From assembly GCA_932526585.2 (NCBI GenBank), contig OW052249.1:1984001-2048000 (forward strand): DNA of 64,000 nt, written 5' to 3'. Below, piece by piece: positions 33,638-45,373 of the stretch. How positions within the stretch are numbered: the stretch's first letter is position 1; each line of letters opens with the position of its first letter. This stretch comes from Philonthus cognatus (taxonomy: Eukaryota > Arthropoda > Insecta > Coleoptera > Staphylinidae). A model generated the notes under the pieces. It made no database searches. It was given only the letters and a program-made list of their open reading frames with translations, and was not told the origin of the DNA. A program made the translations under genes and the position numbers.

Positions 33638-33639
33638 TT

Positions 33640-34340
33640 ATGTTTAAAGTGTGCAAACTATAAGAAGCGTAAGCTTATTTTCTCGAATTCAAATAGTTTT
33701 GAATTTGAATTTATCTTGTTTAAATCTTTTAAATTTAAGACACTCTTTTGAAAGAAATTTACTTTGGGATATGTAAATATACATAAAATAAGTTGTAATG
33801 TAATTCCAACGTCGATTACAAATGTATAAATATATGTATAATTTTTCTTAAAGTCTGTTTGGGCTCTTTTATTATGTTAGAAATAAATTATTAATTTTAA
33901 CAGTTTGGGTCTAAAAATACTTCAAATATTTAATTTATTTCTTGTATGCGAATGTATTCTAATTAACACATTTGGTGCCAAATTTACTTGAGGTGTTTGT
34001 AATGAAGTTATATTGGGTCCCCTCAGTTTTGCAAAGTTTTCCCTCAAGACGAGGAGGGAGTGTTCCCTTTTATCTAATTACTTGTTCTTGGACGTTCCAA
34101 TGGTTTAGTTAGTTCCTAACTATAGTCAGACTTAACTAGGGAATTTCTGTCTGTCCTATGAAAATATGTATGATGAATCGTATCCTGGGAGTTTGGTCAT
34201 CATCGTCCTTTAATTAGGTACTTATTTGTCAATAAACAGTAAACCCAGGTAATCGCACGTTTTCTTAAAAATAGTTATTTTGCATGTTTAAAAATCAAAT
34301 AAATGTGTATAATTAGTAATCAACTTAGTTTGTTTTTATT
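33640..34340. other. Gene-free stretch
   Basis: No coding region, RNA gene or repeat pair is supported in this AT-rich stretch. Confidence 0.4.
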
Positions 34341-34349
34341 CACCATTTG

Positions 34350-34488
34350 AAATGGAATATCAAATATTAAAGGTCTGCAAAATCTTGATGTTAAATAAAT
34401 TTGATTTATCTATTTAAACAATAAATAGATAAATCAAATTTATTTAACATCAAGATTTTGCAGACCTTTAATATTTGATATTCCATTT
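34350..34488. repeat. 66-bp-arm perfect palindrome, 7-bp loop
   Basis: Arms 34350-34415 and 34423-34488 are exact inverse copies (outer word AAATGGAATATCAAATATTA) around the loop AAACAAT. Confidence 0.92.
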
Positions 34489-34879
34489 TAGATTCCATTT
34501 GCGTTGCAAATTAAATACAATATTAATTTACTTCCAATGAGGGAATGTGGAGGAAGGGCTTTTATAAATATTATACATTGCGTTTATTATGAACGGTTTC
34601 CTATTTTTTGCGGCGCGATTTTATTTTACAAATTACTGTATTTTGAGGGATTTTGCGCTTGAAACAAAAGTGTCACGCTCGCAATTCTGCCGTTCCACCG
34701 ACGCGACGACCCGATGCCTGGTTTGGACACAATAAACTAAACAATGGTATTTGGCCGGCACCTAACTCAAAAAGGGGCACGTAAAAATAGCTCTTATTGC
34801 CAACTTTTTTATTCGGCCGATTTGGGGGTCCGGAGTGGTCGCATTGTATAGGTCAGAGCTGGGATGAATCCTCAAAAAC

Positions 34880-35005
34880 ATGATTCGAATCACGAATCCG
34901 AATCACCTAATATGATTCGAATCACGAATACTCGAATAAAGGATTCGTAAGTGAATCAAAGATTCGAATCCTCATTTTTGAATCACGGATACAGATCCTT
35001 TAATA
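34880..35005. repeat. Left subterminal GATTCGAATC repeats of hAT-C
   Basis: GATTCGAATC and close variants recur about six times. Such short palindromic subterminal repeats are usual transposase-binding sites in hAT elements. Confidence 0.75.
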
Positions 35006-35153
35006 ATAAATTTGAATCTATTATTTGCAACCAGTAATATTTTATTCCATCAGTTTCTATTAACAAACATGTTCATTTGCCGACTAAATATCTGATTTTA
35101 TAATGATTTTAATTAATGATGATATATGTGTTATTGAACTTCATTTTGAATCT

Positions 35154-35700
35154 GTGTTTTATACGCCTGGCGCATGAAGTAAAATTTCGAGTTTAGAATA
35201 GCCCCGTGAAAATTTGTCTCGGGTCGCTGCGCGACCCGAGACAAATTTTCTACGCGGGGCTTTTCTAAACTCGAAATTTTACTTCATGCTTAGTCTGGGA
35301 GTGGACAACACTCGTTCTTAGAAGTTTCAAATTAAAGGATTACTCTAGATTACTAAGTTTATTACCAATTTACAAAGGCTACAGCTCGAAGGACCAATCA
35401 TGGTCTTCGGAGACCGAAGGACTACAGGGAATCGAAGTTTATTTACAAGAAAGCAACGAATATCTGAAGGTTTACAACATGGATAGGAAAGAAAACATCC
35501 AATTTTGAAAAAATATCGAAGTTGGGTTGGTTTTCAGTGCGTTTTTAACTTCACTTTAAATCAGTGTTTTATACGCGTGGCGCATGAAGTAAAATTTCGA
35601 GTTTAGAAAAGCCCCGTGAAAATTTGTCTCGGGTCGCTGCGCGACCCTCGACAAATTTTCTACACGTGGCTTTTCTAAACTCGAAATTTTACTTCATGCT
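35154..35700. repeat. Palindromic hairpin modules H13 and H14 (H14 cut by the LTR element)
   Basis: H13 spans 35154-35311. H14 starts at 35564 and is interrupted at 35700 inside CATGCTTAGTCTGGG by the LTR retrotransposon; its last bases resume at 59777. Confidence 0.9.
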
Positions 35701-37510
35701 TGTAATAGGTCAGTAGGGGTCATGTGCAAATATTATTTTTGACGAAATTAAATTAAAATATTAATACAAAAATCACCCAAGAAAATAATAAAGAAAAATC
35801 AACATCCAGTAAATACGAGAATAACATTAGTCGATCAAATTTTTTTATGTGAAAGAAATAACAAATGAAGCATCGCCTTAAAATAAGAGAAATGCTAAGA
35901 CATACAGAAAGATTCAGTTCAGGGTTTAACGAACGCAAACACAACAAGTGTGCAAAGTCAGGGAAATGAAGTTGACGTCAGAAAGGGAAGGGTTTTGTGA
36001 CCATATATGGTAGTAGATAACATTTAAGCAACAAAATTTGGAGAGGGGAGAACTTTGAGAGCAGCAAAGAAACGATTCTAAAAATCAGTTAGTTTTGGGA
36101 CCGGGACGGGGACAATCAGTATTTGAATGTAAATAGGGACAGTTGAGAATAGGAAGTTTCAGTGGGATGTGAGTTAGTGAAGTAATGTTAATAAAATGAG
36201 TTGAGTATTGAGAATGGAGTTAGAAAATGGAGAATGGAGTTAGGGATAACAGCGCTGGAGAGACTATCACGTAAGAGTAAAATTAATTCTACATCAAACC
36301 GACTTAGTTGAAATGAAACAAACAAAACCAGCGAAATAATTTAAACATCTGGGAAAAGAGGGAAGATGAAAGGGGGGGGGGGGGTGAGAATGAGGGATGC
36401 ATGGTGGTTGATGTGTAAGGCCGAATTGAGCAAGAAAACGAGGTATGTCCTACTAACTAATCGAAACAGTCGATTGATGTGTTAGGCCAATCCGAGTTAG
36501 TATTGCACTAAGTGTCCTACTAACTTACCATACGAATGAGGGATGTATGGTGGTTGATGTGTAAGGCCGAATTGAGCGAGAAAACGAGGTATGTCCTACT
36601 AACTAATCGAAACAGTCGATTGATGTGTTAGGCCAATCCGAGTCAGTATTGCACTAAGTGTCCTACTAACTAACCACACGAATGAGGGATGTATGGTGGT
36701 TGATGTGTAAGGCCGAATTGAGCGAGAAAGCGAGGTATGTCCTCTCAACTAATCGAAACAGTCGATTGATGTGTTAGGCCAATCCGAGTTAGTATTGCAC
36801 TAAGTGTCCTACTAACTAACCACAAGAATGAGGGATGTATGGTGGTTGATATGTAAGGCCGAATTGAGCGAGAAAACGAGGTATGTCCTACTAACTAATC
36901 GAAACAGTCGATTGATGTGTTAGGCCAATCCGAGTTAGTATTGCGCTAAGTGTCCTACTAACTAACCACAAGAAAAAAATAACTCGATTATGAGTGGAAC
37001 GAGGTGAAAGGTCGTTCCGCTCATTAATCGAAAATGAATGCGATTGATGTGTAGGGCCGATGTGAGAGATTGTCGCACTAACTAATCGCAAGTGTGTCGA
37101 GTGTGTGATGCTAGCTCCGAGATGGTTTTTGTGGGTTTCCCATCTCGTAATGCAAATGCAGGGGCTAGTTAATTTTGCTCCCACAAGTAGAGTCGTACAT
37201 TTTTTTGAGTTTAACCAAATGCACATGACTTTCAAGCATAAACGTTGGGTAATATATTTTGTGAATATGAATAATATAAGACATATCAATTCATTAGAAA
37301 TGTCATAAAAGGTCAATAAACTTTGCATACGTTAAGCTCATATCCTGTTTTATTTATTGTCCACACATCCTCCTAGTCAAATTAAAAGGGAATAAAGACA
37401 CAGTATTTACGATAATGCATATTGACACAAACAACGAACCTGGTAAATAAATAAAAGGGTTACTACATACACAACACAACGTAAACAATAATACAAATTA
37501 TAAATTTGTA
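35701..37510 (+). repeat. 5' LTR, with four 146-bp tandem repeats
   Basis: Matches the 3' LTR almost throughout. It contains four copies of a 146-bp unit starting GAATGAGGGATG at 36388, 36534, 36680 and 36826; the 3' LTR has only about two. A 14-base G-run lies at 36371-36384. ORFs in this LTR have no coding character. Confidence 0.85.
36388..36971 (+). repeat. Tandem 146-bp repeat inside the LTR, four copies
   Basis: Exact period 146 by start positions. Each copy has two halves that each include CCTACTAACTAA, so the unit itself looks like an older duplication. Confidence 0.92.
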
Positions 37511-39158
37511 ATTATGAATCTTAAGTACGGACCAAACGAACAAATTAAATATAATAAAAAGAAAAAGGAAAGAATTGAGTTCGAATGTGGTGTTTTAAGT
37601 TTGAGCTTTTTATGAGTTTGATTGCAGGAAGCAGTGATTCGAAATCAAAGGGTAACAATGACGACCAGGCCAAATCAATCGTCAAGTAGAAAACGGAAAG
37701 GTGATCGAAGCGGGGACAAAGAGTTTGAAAAAATGAAAGCAACAAAGTATTGGCAACACGGAAACCAGCGTAAAGAAGAAGCTAAGTCTACAATGAGCGA
37801 AGAGAAAACAGCCAGAGTGGGCAAATTAGTTACAGATCCGAGATTAAAAAGCATCAAGAACGCTGGGAGCGTCCTAACAAGAGCAGACAACCATTCAACT
37901 CTCCCGGGCAGATCCTTAGGTTACAATCGTACGAAAACTGGGGGCGATGTGACATCTGAAGTTGTAGTCCAAGAAAGGCAATACCTAACATCAGTCAGTG
38001 ATGCCACTGCAGCACCTCAATAACGTAACTCAAACTCTAAGAACCAATCACATCTACAAAGGTCGAGGAAAATCAGCAGAATTATATTCTACAAATACGG
38101 ACAAAACATTCCATGTTTATAATTTAACAATAAGTCGAGCATCAAGAAAGCTAGAAGGGTCGCAACAGAAGCAGAAAGCCATCATGTACTTCACCCCTTC
38201 GTACGGACTTTTTGACTACAAGCATATTAAAACTAGGGGCGATAAGTCATCTAAATAAAATTTAGGATCCAGAAAGGAAGCACTGCCACTTCAGCTGCCA
38301 AGTCAAAGTCGAACATCAAGAAAGCTGGTAGCGTCAAAACCAGACCAAAAAGCCATCAAGTACCTTACTCCTTCGTACGGACGTTTTGACTACAAGCAAA
38401 TCAAAACTGGAGATGATGGGTCATCTGAAAAAGTTTTGATCCAGAAATTAAACACTGACACTTCAGATGCCAATGACACCACCACTACATCTTAACCGCT
38501 ATGAATTCATAACGAATATAAAAAAAAAACTCCAACTTAGCAGAAACACCGCAGCAAATTTTAACATTAATCATAAATATGTTTTAGAAGTTGTTACAAA
38601 TCTAAAGTTAAAAATCAAGGAATCTGGGGGGCTCGATCAGGCGGATTGTTCAGGCGTCGTCAATAATCAGGGATGATGAACCTGTCGGAGGACTTCTTAA
38701 GACAAGAATTACCGTACTTCAATTTCAACAACGGCAGTTCTTCATCAGGAGCCCGCAAGGAAAAAAGGGTCAAGGTCACGATGTTCCAATCTGCTATCGA
38801 AACGTTGACTTCGTCCCATCAACAAGGCACGAAAAAAAAAGGGGAGTATATGATAAATCATAACCATCTAAGTACAAGTAATTTTAACTTCTTTCACAGT
38901 CAAAAAAAAACAAACACATCAGGAAAAGCTTTTTAGGCACAGTATCGGCATTTTACATTAAGATGGATTCTTAGATTTCTTTCTCAATTTTAGACTCGAA
39001 TCAGGAGATTGGGGGCGCAGAGTTAAGGATGGTAAGCATTTCGAACGAGGGGAAGTCGACAACTTACTAGAAGAGGATCCTGACATGACGCCAAAAATAA
39101 TAATATTGTAAATTAAGGAAATTTTAAACATCTTAACATTCTAAAAGTTCATATTTTT
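37511..39158 (+). pseudogene. Internal region of the LTR element, remnants of a repeat-containing coding sequence
   Basis: No retroviral enzyme domain is found. Short open stretches (37622-38023, 37998-38258 and others) share a ~60-residue repeat, seen three times: first an S(I/R)K-type start, then TPSYGLFDYKHIKT in one copy and TPSYGRFDYKQIKT in another, then SSE-VLIQK-like text. The composition is Lys/Ser/Thr-rich and could be a degenerate gag-like or other structural protein. I do not recognise the family. Frames change between copies, so it is probably dead. Confidence 0.45.
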
Positions 39159-39171
39159 AAAAGGGGGCGAA
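39159..39171 (+). promoter_or_regulatory. Polypurine tract of the LTR element
   Basis: AAAAGGGGGCGAA abuts the TGTAATAGG start of the 3' LTR, which sets the element's direction as plus. Confidence 0.8.
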
Positions 39172-39546
39172 TGTAATAGGTCAGTAGGGGTCATGTGCAA
39201 ATATTATTTTTGACGAAATTAAATTAAAATATTAATACAAATATCAGCCAAGAAAATAATAAAGAAAAATCAACATCCAATAAATACGAGAATAACATTA
39301 GTCGATCAAATTTTTTTATGTGAAAGAAATAACAAATAAAGCATCGCCTTAAAATAAGAGAAATGCTAAGACATACAGAAAGATTCAGTTCAGGGTTTAA
39401 CGAACGCAAACACATCAAGTGTGCAAAGTCAGGGAAATGAAGTTGACGTCAGAAAGGGAAGGGTTTTGTGACCATATATGGTAGTAGATAACATTTAAGC
39501 AACAAAATTTGGGGAGGGGAGAACTTTGAGAGCAGCAAAGAAACGA
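39172..39546 (+). repeat. 3' LTR, first part, up to the Polinton
   Basis: Near-identical to 35701-36075; ends in AAACGA, the first copy of the Polinton target duplication. Confidence 0.92.
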
Positions 39547-39690
39547 AGTAGGGAGAGATAGCCGATTCTAGAACCTCCTCCTCCTCGCGGAGGAGGAGGT
39601 TCTAGAATCGGCTATCTCGTGGGAGGAGGAGGAGGAGGAGGAGGAGAAGGATGAGGAGGATGAGGAGGACGATGGGGGGGGGGGGGGGGG
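39547..39690. repeat. Left terminal repeat of the Polinton, with terminal hairpin and G-run
   Basis: The first ~38 bases match the inverse of the right end imperfectly (shared core AGCCGATTCTAGAACCTCCT). The same core then returns inverted after a 4-6-base loop, making a hairpin (39560-39611). GAGGAGGA repeats and a run of 18 G (about 39674-39691) follow. Confidence 0.85.
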
Positions 39691-39699
39691 GAGGTTTTT

Positions 39700-40160
39700 G
39701 AATTTGGGCTAACAAGGAAGAAGAGGGAGTACTTTTTTTATATATTTTTTTTGTTATTTCTTTTTATTATTTATTTTAGTATTTAGTTTTTGCTTATTTA
39801 TTTATTTTTTTTTTAATTACAATGAGGGTGTGTGTTTGAACAACTTAAGTAAGATTGTAGAAATGTTTCATGAAATAAAAAAAAAATATTTTACATTAAT
39901 TAAATCAGATATTTAAAAGCAGTTACCTGGAGAAATATTTATAATGGATAGTGGTTTTATAATAAAGTAGGCAAAAGTAATATTTGAAGCAATATATTTA
40001 AAATAATACAAATATACATAAAAAGAATAAAAATTATAATTGTTCAGACATACATTTATTAAAGATACAAATAACTTTATAATACTTATAATGTAATTGT
40101 ATCGAAAGAGTAAGCGTTTCTTACCCAGGTTTATAAAAAATAAAAATATAATTGAATGTT
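39700..40160. other. Subterminal AT-rich stretch of the Polinton
   Basis: No gene is supported. A minus-strand ORF of 89 residues at 39913-40182 lacks any recognisable feature and overlaps the probable true end of PolB. Confidence 0.4.
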
Positions 40161-40162
40161 TA

Positions 40163-43100
40163 ATCAAGCTCTTGAATTGCATCGTTAATCATTTTATCCA
40201 ACACCTTTTCGTTTTCTAAATCCGCTATACGTAAATGGCCCCATGCTGATATTTATCATTTAAAATGTATCTTTTGTCGTCTTTTGAATTCAATGCAATT
40301 TTGTTTTGAAGTTCTGTAAACATATTATGATAACTGGATCTAAATTTGTACATTTTTTTATAAACTGCACCCCCATTCTCCACTACAGTAATGTAATCAT
40401 TTACCGTTAAATGTTTTTTTATTACATATTTTTTAACACCTTTAGCTTTTTTAATCGAGCTTGAATTGAGTAAATTTACACAATACGCCTTAGCACCAGT
40501 TCCATAAAATGATTCAATGATCTGACCTTTAAATTCGTCTTTCATTTTTCCGATGTAAGATTTATTTGGAATGATGCAATGCTGATTGTCAACTGGATAG
40601 TTGGATGTATCAAACTTATCAATATTAATTTTAATATCATCGTAGACATTTTCTGTAAAAACTTGAAGAACTAACGAATCTGTATCTGTGTACAATAATG
40701 TTACGTTGTTATCGTACTTTCTCTTAAGGAAACTATAGAAAAAATCGTACATTACAGTTTTGGATAATTCTAAAATAGAAAATCCTACATACAGTGGTTT
40801 TGTGTACTGCACTTTGAGAACACCCATTTCCACAGCCACTAAATTATTACAAAATATTTTTGAAGATTTAAAATTTGGTTTCGATATATAAAATTCTGCA
40901 CCAGGTTTCCTGAAATGAGAATCCCAATGCGTACATAATTTAATATCAACGCGATTTTCAACATTTTCCATCGTTTTTCCAAATACAACATTATTCATAC
41001 TTTTGTAATGATTGCGTTCAAATTCATTTTTAGATTGTTCTCTCTTACTAGTATTGAAATCAATATATTTTTGCATCCAATTATCTTGTTTAAATTCTAA
41101 AATTCTATGTATCCGTCGCAATTTTAAGCCTTGTGTTAAACATTGTTTTAGATTTTTATAATGAATAATATATTTTTCTTTGTCATATAAGGTAGGAATT
41201 AATTTAGAATATTTTGAATTTGGAGGTATTGCCGATTCTGGGCAAAAAGGAAAATCATTATGATAATCCTGTAAAGCTACTGGATATTTTAAATCAACTT
41301 CTAACACATAACCCATCTCACCATCATCTTCCAGTGATGCGATATCAAACTCGAGAATTTCATTTTGATCAAGCCAGCGAAACTTTCCAACAGGAAGCTT
41401 ACATCTCATAGCATACCCATACAAATTTGTAGCATCTAAATAAAGAATATATGAAGTTGGTTCAGAAGCATTAAAATTTGGTAAAAACTTATTATTTGCT
41501 TCAGCTTTTCGTTGAGTGCACATACTTAATCCACCTCTGATACCCTTTTTAAAAAAATGTAACATGTCAATGTCTGTCAATAATTCCAATTTTACATTTG
41601 TCATCCTTAACAAAGCGTCCCAAGCAAATCCTGGCGCTGTGAAATAGTGTGCAGGGTCGAGTTTGTAGAAATCTAATGACATTTTTCGAAAATTTTCAAA
41701 TACGTCAACAAGCAACAACACATCAGATGTCAAATAAGTGTTTACGTAATCACGTAATGAATTACAATTAAATACGTCCCACACTTTACAAGCTCTCTCA
41801 TAGTTTTTTCTGGATATTTTTTCATCCGTTAAATGATCATAAAACTCATCCTCACTTGGCAAATGATTGTAATTTAATTTTTCAAATGAATTCATAAAAC
41901 TATAAGGAAAAACGCCTTTCTGCCGTATTAGATTAAATTGTTCATCCTCCTGAAACCTTTTTCTTATTTCAACACACTGATCATTGTCCAAAAGTGATCC
42001 CAATGTTTCTAATGATTGTGATAAAAATTTAAATGAATCTACAAACCTTAGTTTTATAAATACTTTTCTCTTTTTTCCGTTACCATTAATATATTCACCA
42101 ACGTGCACATTTTTTGTAAAAGTTATATACTTTTCTTTGTTTTGTGCAATAACATCAACATCTTCCTTGTTTAATGCAATATTTTTTACAAACATATGAC
42201 TGTCATAATTTGAAAGATTATGAAAAAATATTGGAATATATTTTGGAATTTTATAATTAATATTGCAAACGGAATGGGCTGGGCCACGAAACTTTCCTGT
42301 TAAGTGATCATGATCATATACTTTATCATTTACTGACAATGTCCTTTCGCAAATATGACATACATTTCTTTCATATATTAGTTTTTCTTCCGGTGTTAAT
42401 GGTAACATTTCTTTACGTACTCCTAAATAATTTTTATAAATAATTTTAATATCGTCTTCTAATTTGTTTACAAATTCTTGTGCAGCATTTTCTCCATTAT
42501 ATATATTAAACTTTGAAAGACTATCATCATATGAACATTTTATGTGGTATGCAAAAGCATAAGGTTCATGACGAAAACATTTAACTGTGTACGGTTTACT
42601 CGAATCTGTATAAGTAGTATTATTGTTAACATTTACTAACAATGCCTCAAAATCAGCATAAACTACAAAAGGAATTTTCATTTGTTTTTGATAATTTTCA
42701 AACTCTAATATATTTCCCAGAACTTCTTCACCCAATTTATTAATTTTTTTACTACAGTTCGGAAGAACAGCTTTTACATTTCCACAATCTTCTTCTTGAT
42801 GTCTTTTTAATTCATCTTTTTTAGAAAAGTAAATTAAACAACCTTCGCATATAAATTTTTCATGACCATGTAATGATATTTGAGTTCCAATTAAACGCGA
42901 CAAATTTTTAATCCAGCAATAATGATTCTGATTGTCTATTGAAATATACAACAAGTTTATATGAACTATTTTCTTATTCTTTGATATTCGTAATGGAACG
43001 AATTCATAGTCCATTTTATTTTCGTTAAAATATTCATTAGCGCTATAAACGTTTATTGAAATATTATTTTTACCTTCAAATATATTGATATCTTTTATTG

Positions 43101-44128
43101 TAACTGGAAATTGTAAATTTGAAAAGTCACATACTGTTGAGTAATGTGGATATGAAGATGGTCTCTGTGCCAGTCCTGTTGGAACCCGAAGTGCTGAAGT
43201 TATAGCCCAAGCAAAGCATGCATTGTCGGTATTGTAAACATTGATTACTGCACGTTTTGCCTTTATTGAAGCAGGTAACTCGATGTAACTAGATGCTCTC
43301 ATTGGATTATATACATTGAAATTAAGTTCAATGCTTGTAATTTGAAATAATGTCCAACCTTAAAAAAAGAAAAAAAATAATAATTATAACATTAAAAATC
43401 ACCAAGTTTCTAACTTTACCTGAATCTTTCTCCTGAAATTCTGACATCTTGGTTTTAATTTCGTCGAGGAAGTGTGCGTATGTCTCATATAGATTCGTTG
43501 CAGTGGTGATAATTTTGTTCGACGTGTTAAATGATTTTATTTCAACATTTTCTTTTGCTGTCAAAAAGTACAATGCAAAGGATTCCATGTTTAATTTAAA
43601 ATTTCCAATAACCGCCAATTTACTTTCAATGAGAGTAATAATTTTCTCCCTCACTGAAATGGAAAACTTGTCTAAATCAACATAGTGTCCAGGTTCGGTG
43701 ATTCGGTAACTTGTTATTTTGCCCCCATAAGCTGTAGATATTTCCTCTACTCCATCATCAACAATAATAAATGCATTACTTTTGTGTAAATTAGTTCTCA
43801 AATGGGCGGCAAAACATGCGCTATCTACTGTTATGTTACATACATCACATATTCTGTGTTTTGATGTTGATGCAAGTTTTTGTCGTTTATTTGGAATTTC
43901 ACAAACTTGTTTCGATGTGGATGGATTTTCCAAAGATGTTGATGGAAGTGGATTTACCATTTTGATATCTCCCTGTTGTGCGGATCGGGGTAGAATAAGT
44001 TTGATTGTTGGCTTTTCTCCTCTATTGCTTACATATGAGTTTTGCTTGGAAACACACGAGTTTTTTTCGTGTCGTTTTAAGTTGTCTCTTCTTGTAAAAT
44101 TTTTACCACAATATTCGCACAAAAACAT
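40163..44128 (-). CDS. polB: Protein-primed DNA polymerase B, two exons, with zinc fingers and endonuclease VII domain
   Basis: Exon 1 (44128-43420) begins with a C2H2 finger (CEYCGKNFTRRDNLKRH). A 61-nt intron (43419-43359) has donor GTAAAG and a T-rich acceptor ending AAG; phases agree, giving ~1,280 residues. In the exon-2 ORF (numbered from its Met at 43302): a second C2H2-like finger at 152-173, exonuclease YADFE at 215-219, an endonuclease VII-like HNH segment at 315-350 with DHDHLTGKFRGPAHSVCNIN, exo II NLSNYDSHMF, exo III LTSDVLLL, polymerase motif A LDATNLYG (622-629), motif B NVVFGKTMEN (771-780) and motif C YTDTDS (871-876). The ORF stops at 40225. In another frame an extension with WGHLRIADLENE runs to 40163; WGH is usual at the end of such enzymes, so a one-base indel near 40250 is likely. 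Copies the element by protein priming. Confidence 0.93.
43359..43419 (-). other. Intron of polB
   Basis: 61 nt, GTAAAG...T-rich tract...AAG. Without it the reading stops after the first exon; with removal the reading enters the conserved region before the exon-2 Met in phase (709 nt before, phase 1). Confidence 0.85.
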
Positions 44129-44341
44129 GCTTTAAATGTAATAAAAGAGTAAGTTGCTTTACACGTCAACACACGATATGATGCTTGGGCCAATACGTTA
44201 CCTTTATATAGTGAACTTAATCAAGAAAAGAAAAGGAGGAGGTTTAACTATGAGGAGGGGTAAATTTAATATGACGAAGAACAACACATTCACTCACACA
44301 TGCACACACTCACACAGAGAAAAAAACATTTTACAATCATT

Positions 44342-44974
44342 TTAATCCTCTTCTTCATCCATGTCAGTCGATGTGTCCCACACTGATGAAGTAGAAGATG
44401 ATGAAGATGAACTATCTGTTCGTTTACGTTTTACAGTATGTTTTGTTAGCTCGAATAACGGTGTGAAGAAACAAAATTCACAATAACGTTTTCGTTCTAA
44501 TATCCATGTATGCAATTTGTCTTTTCGAAATAAAATATTCTTTTCGTATTTTATCCTGAATAATTTTGTATTAGGTTCTAAATTGTAAATTTTTTTTCTA
44601 CACCAACGGCAATATCTCTTTCCCTGTGTATCAATCCAAAATCTTTTTTTAACTAACACTAAAAATGGATTTTGTGGAATGTTCATAATTTTGGAAATAT
44701 TACCATTAGGATTTAATAAAAAATCCACTATATATTTAGGTAATGGATTGTGACATGTAAATGGTCGGCATTTACAAAGAACCGAATACATATTTGCTTG
44801 TCGTAAATGTCCAAATGTCCAAACATAAAAACACCAGTTGTCAAAAATTGTCTTACCCAAACATTTTGGTATTTCTGCTAGGCGTACCATTTTTTTTACA
44901 TCTAACCGATCTTCTATTACATTTAAACACACTTGTTTTAGAGCGATTGCTTGTAAAGTATTAACAAAACTCAT
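44342..44974 (-). CDS. Polinton protein of unknown function, Cys-rich with acidic tail
   Basis: 210 residues, intact. The N-terminal half has hydrophobic and helical stretches and a Cys cluster (SVLCKCRPFTCHNPLPKYI). The middle has CRWCRKK and CEFC motifs that could bind zinc together. The end is basic (KRKRTD), then Ser-rich and acidic. I do not recognise the family. It lies upstream of PolB on the same strand and is divergent from the small spliced gene, with 399 bp between the two starts. It resembles the 134-residue protein at 51976-52380 in size of Cys motif and in a leucine-rich segment before it, but this is weak. Confidence 0.75.
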   Translation of the reverse strand: MSFVNTLQAIALKQVCLNVIEDRLDVKKMVRLAEIPKCLGKTIFDNWCFYVWTFGHLRQANMYSVLCKCRPFTCHNPLPKYIVDFLLNPNGNISKIMNIPQNPFLVLVKKRFWIDTQGKRYCRWCRKKIYNLEPNTKLFRIKYEKNILFRKDKLHTWILERKRYCEFCFFTPLFELTKHTVKRKRTDSSSSSSSTSSVWDTSTDMDEEED

Positions 44975-45373
44975 TGTAGATAAACTTTAATTTGTGTTCT
45001 TATATTTGACAATGCAAAAATTGATTTGATCTATGGAAAAATAGCCGGTTATTTTATATTAATATTGTAACCTTATTGTAACGGTCAAAAGTATTGCAAT
45101 TTAGCTCCGCCTTATAAATTTTCAAAAAGTGTTGCAATTTTTGCCCCGCCTTTTAATTTAACCACACCTTTATGAGTAAAGGTAATTTTAGTCCCACCTT
45201 TTAATTTTACCACACCTTTATGAGTAGAAGTTAACTCAAAATCTTTTAAGAGGTGTTTTACTTTAAACCCCTCCTCCTTATACATCCTCCTCGGTTTACA
45301 AGCTATTTAAGCACCAACACACTAAGTTGAGAGGAACAAACTGAACAGCGGTTTTAAAGTGTTAAAGTGAATC
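44975..45373. promoter_or_regulatory. Divergent promoter region with 48-bp direct repeats
   Basis: Between two divergent starts lie two copies of a 48-bp unit, with ACCACACCTTTATGAGTA at 45161-45178 and 45209-45226 and CCGCCTTTTAATTT-like words before each. A partial third copy (GTATTGCAATTTAGCTCCGC) lies upstream. CTATTTAAG at 45303-45311 is a TATA-like box for the plus-strand gene. Confidence 0.6.

Noticed and set aside
35753..35947. Matching 64-residue minus-strand ORFs in both LTRs (also 39224-39418)
   Set aside because: They agree only because the LTRs are copies; composition is low-complexity and they run against the element's direction.
37105..37308. ORFs on both strands near the LTR end (also 59346-59549, 59264-59569)
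   Set aside because: Duplicated by the LTR; no protein-like features.
39913..40182. 89-residue hydrophobic minus-strand ORF after PolB
   Set aside because: AT-rich chance ORF; it overlaps the likely true end of PolB in another frame.
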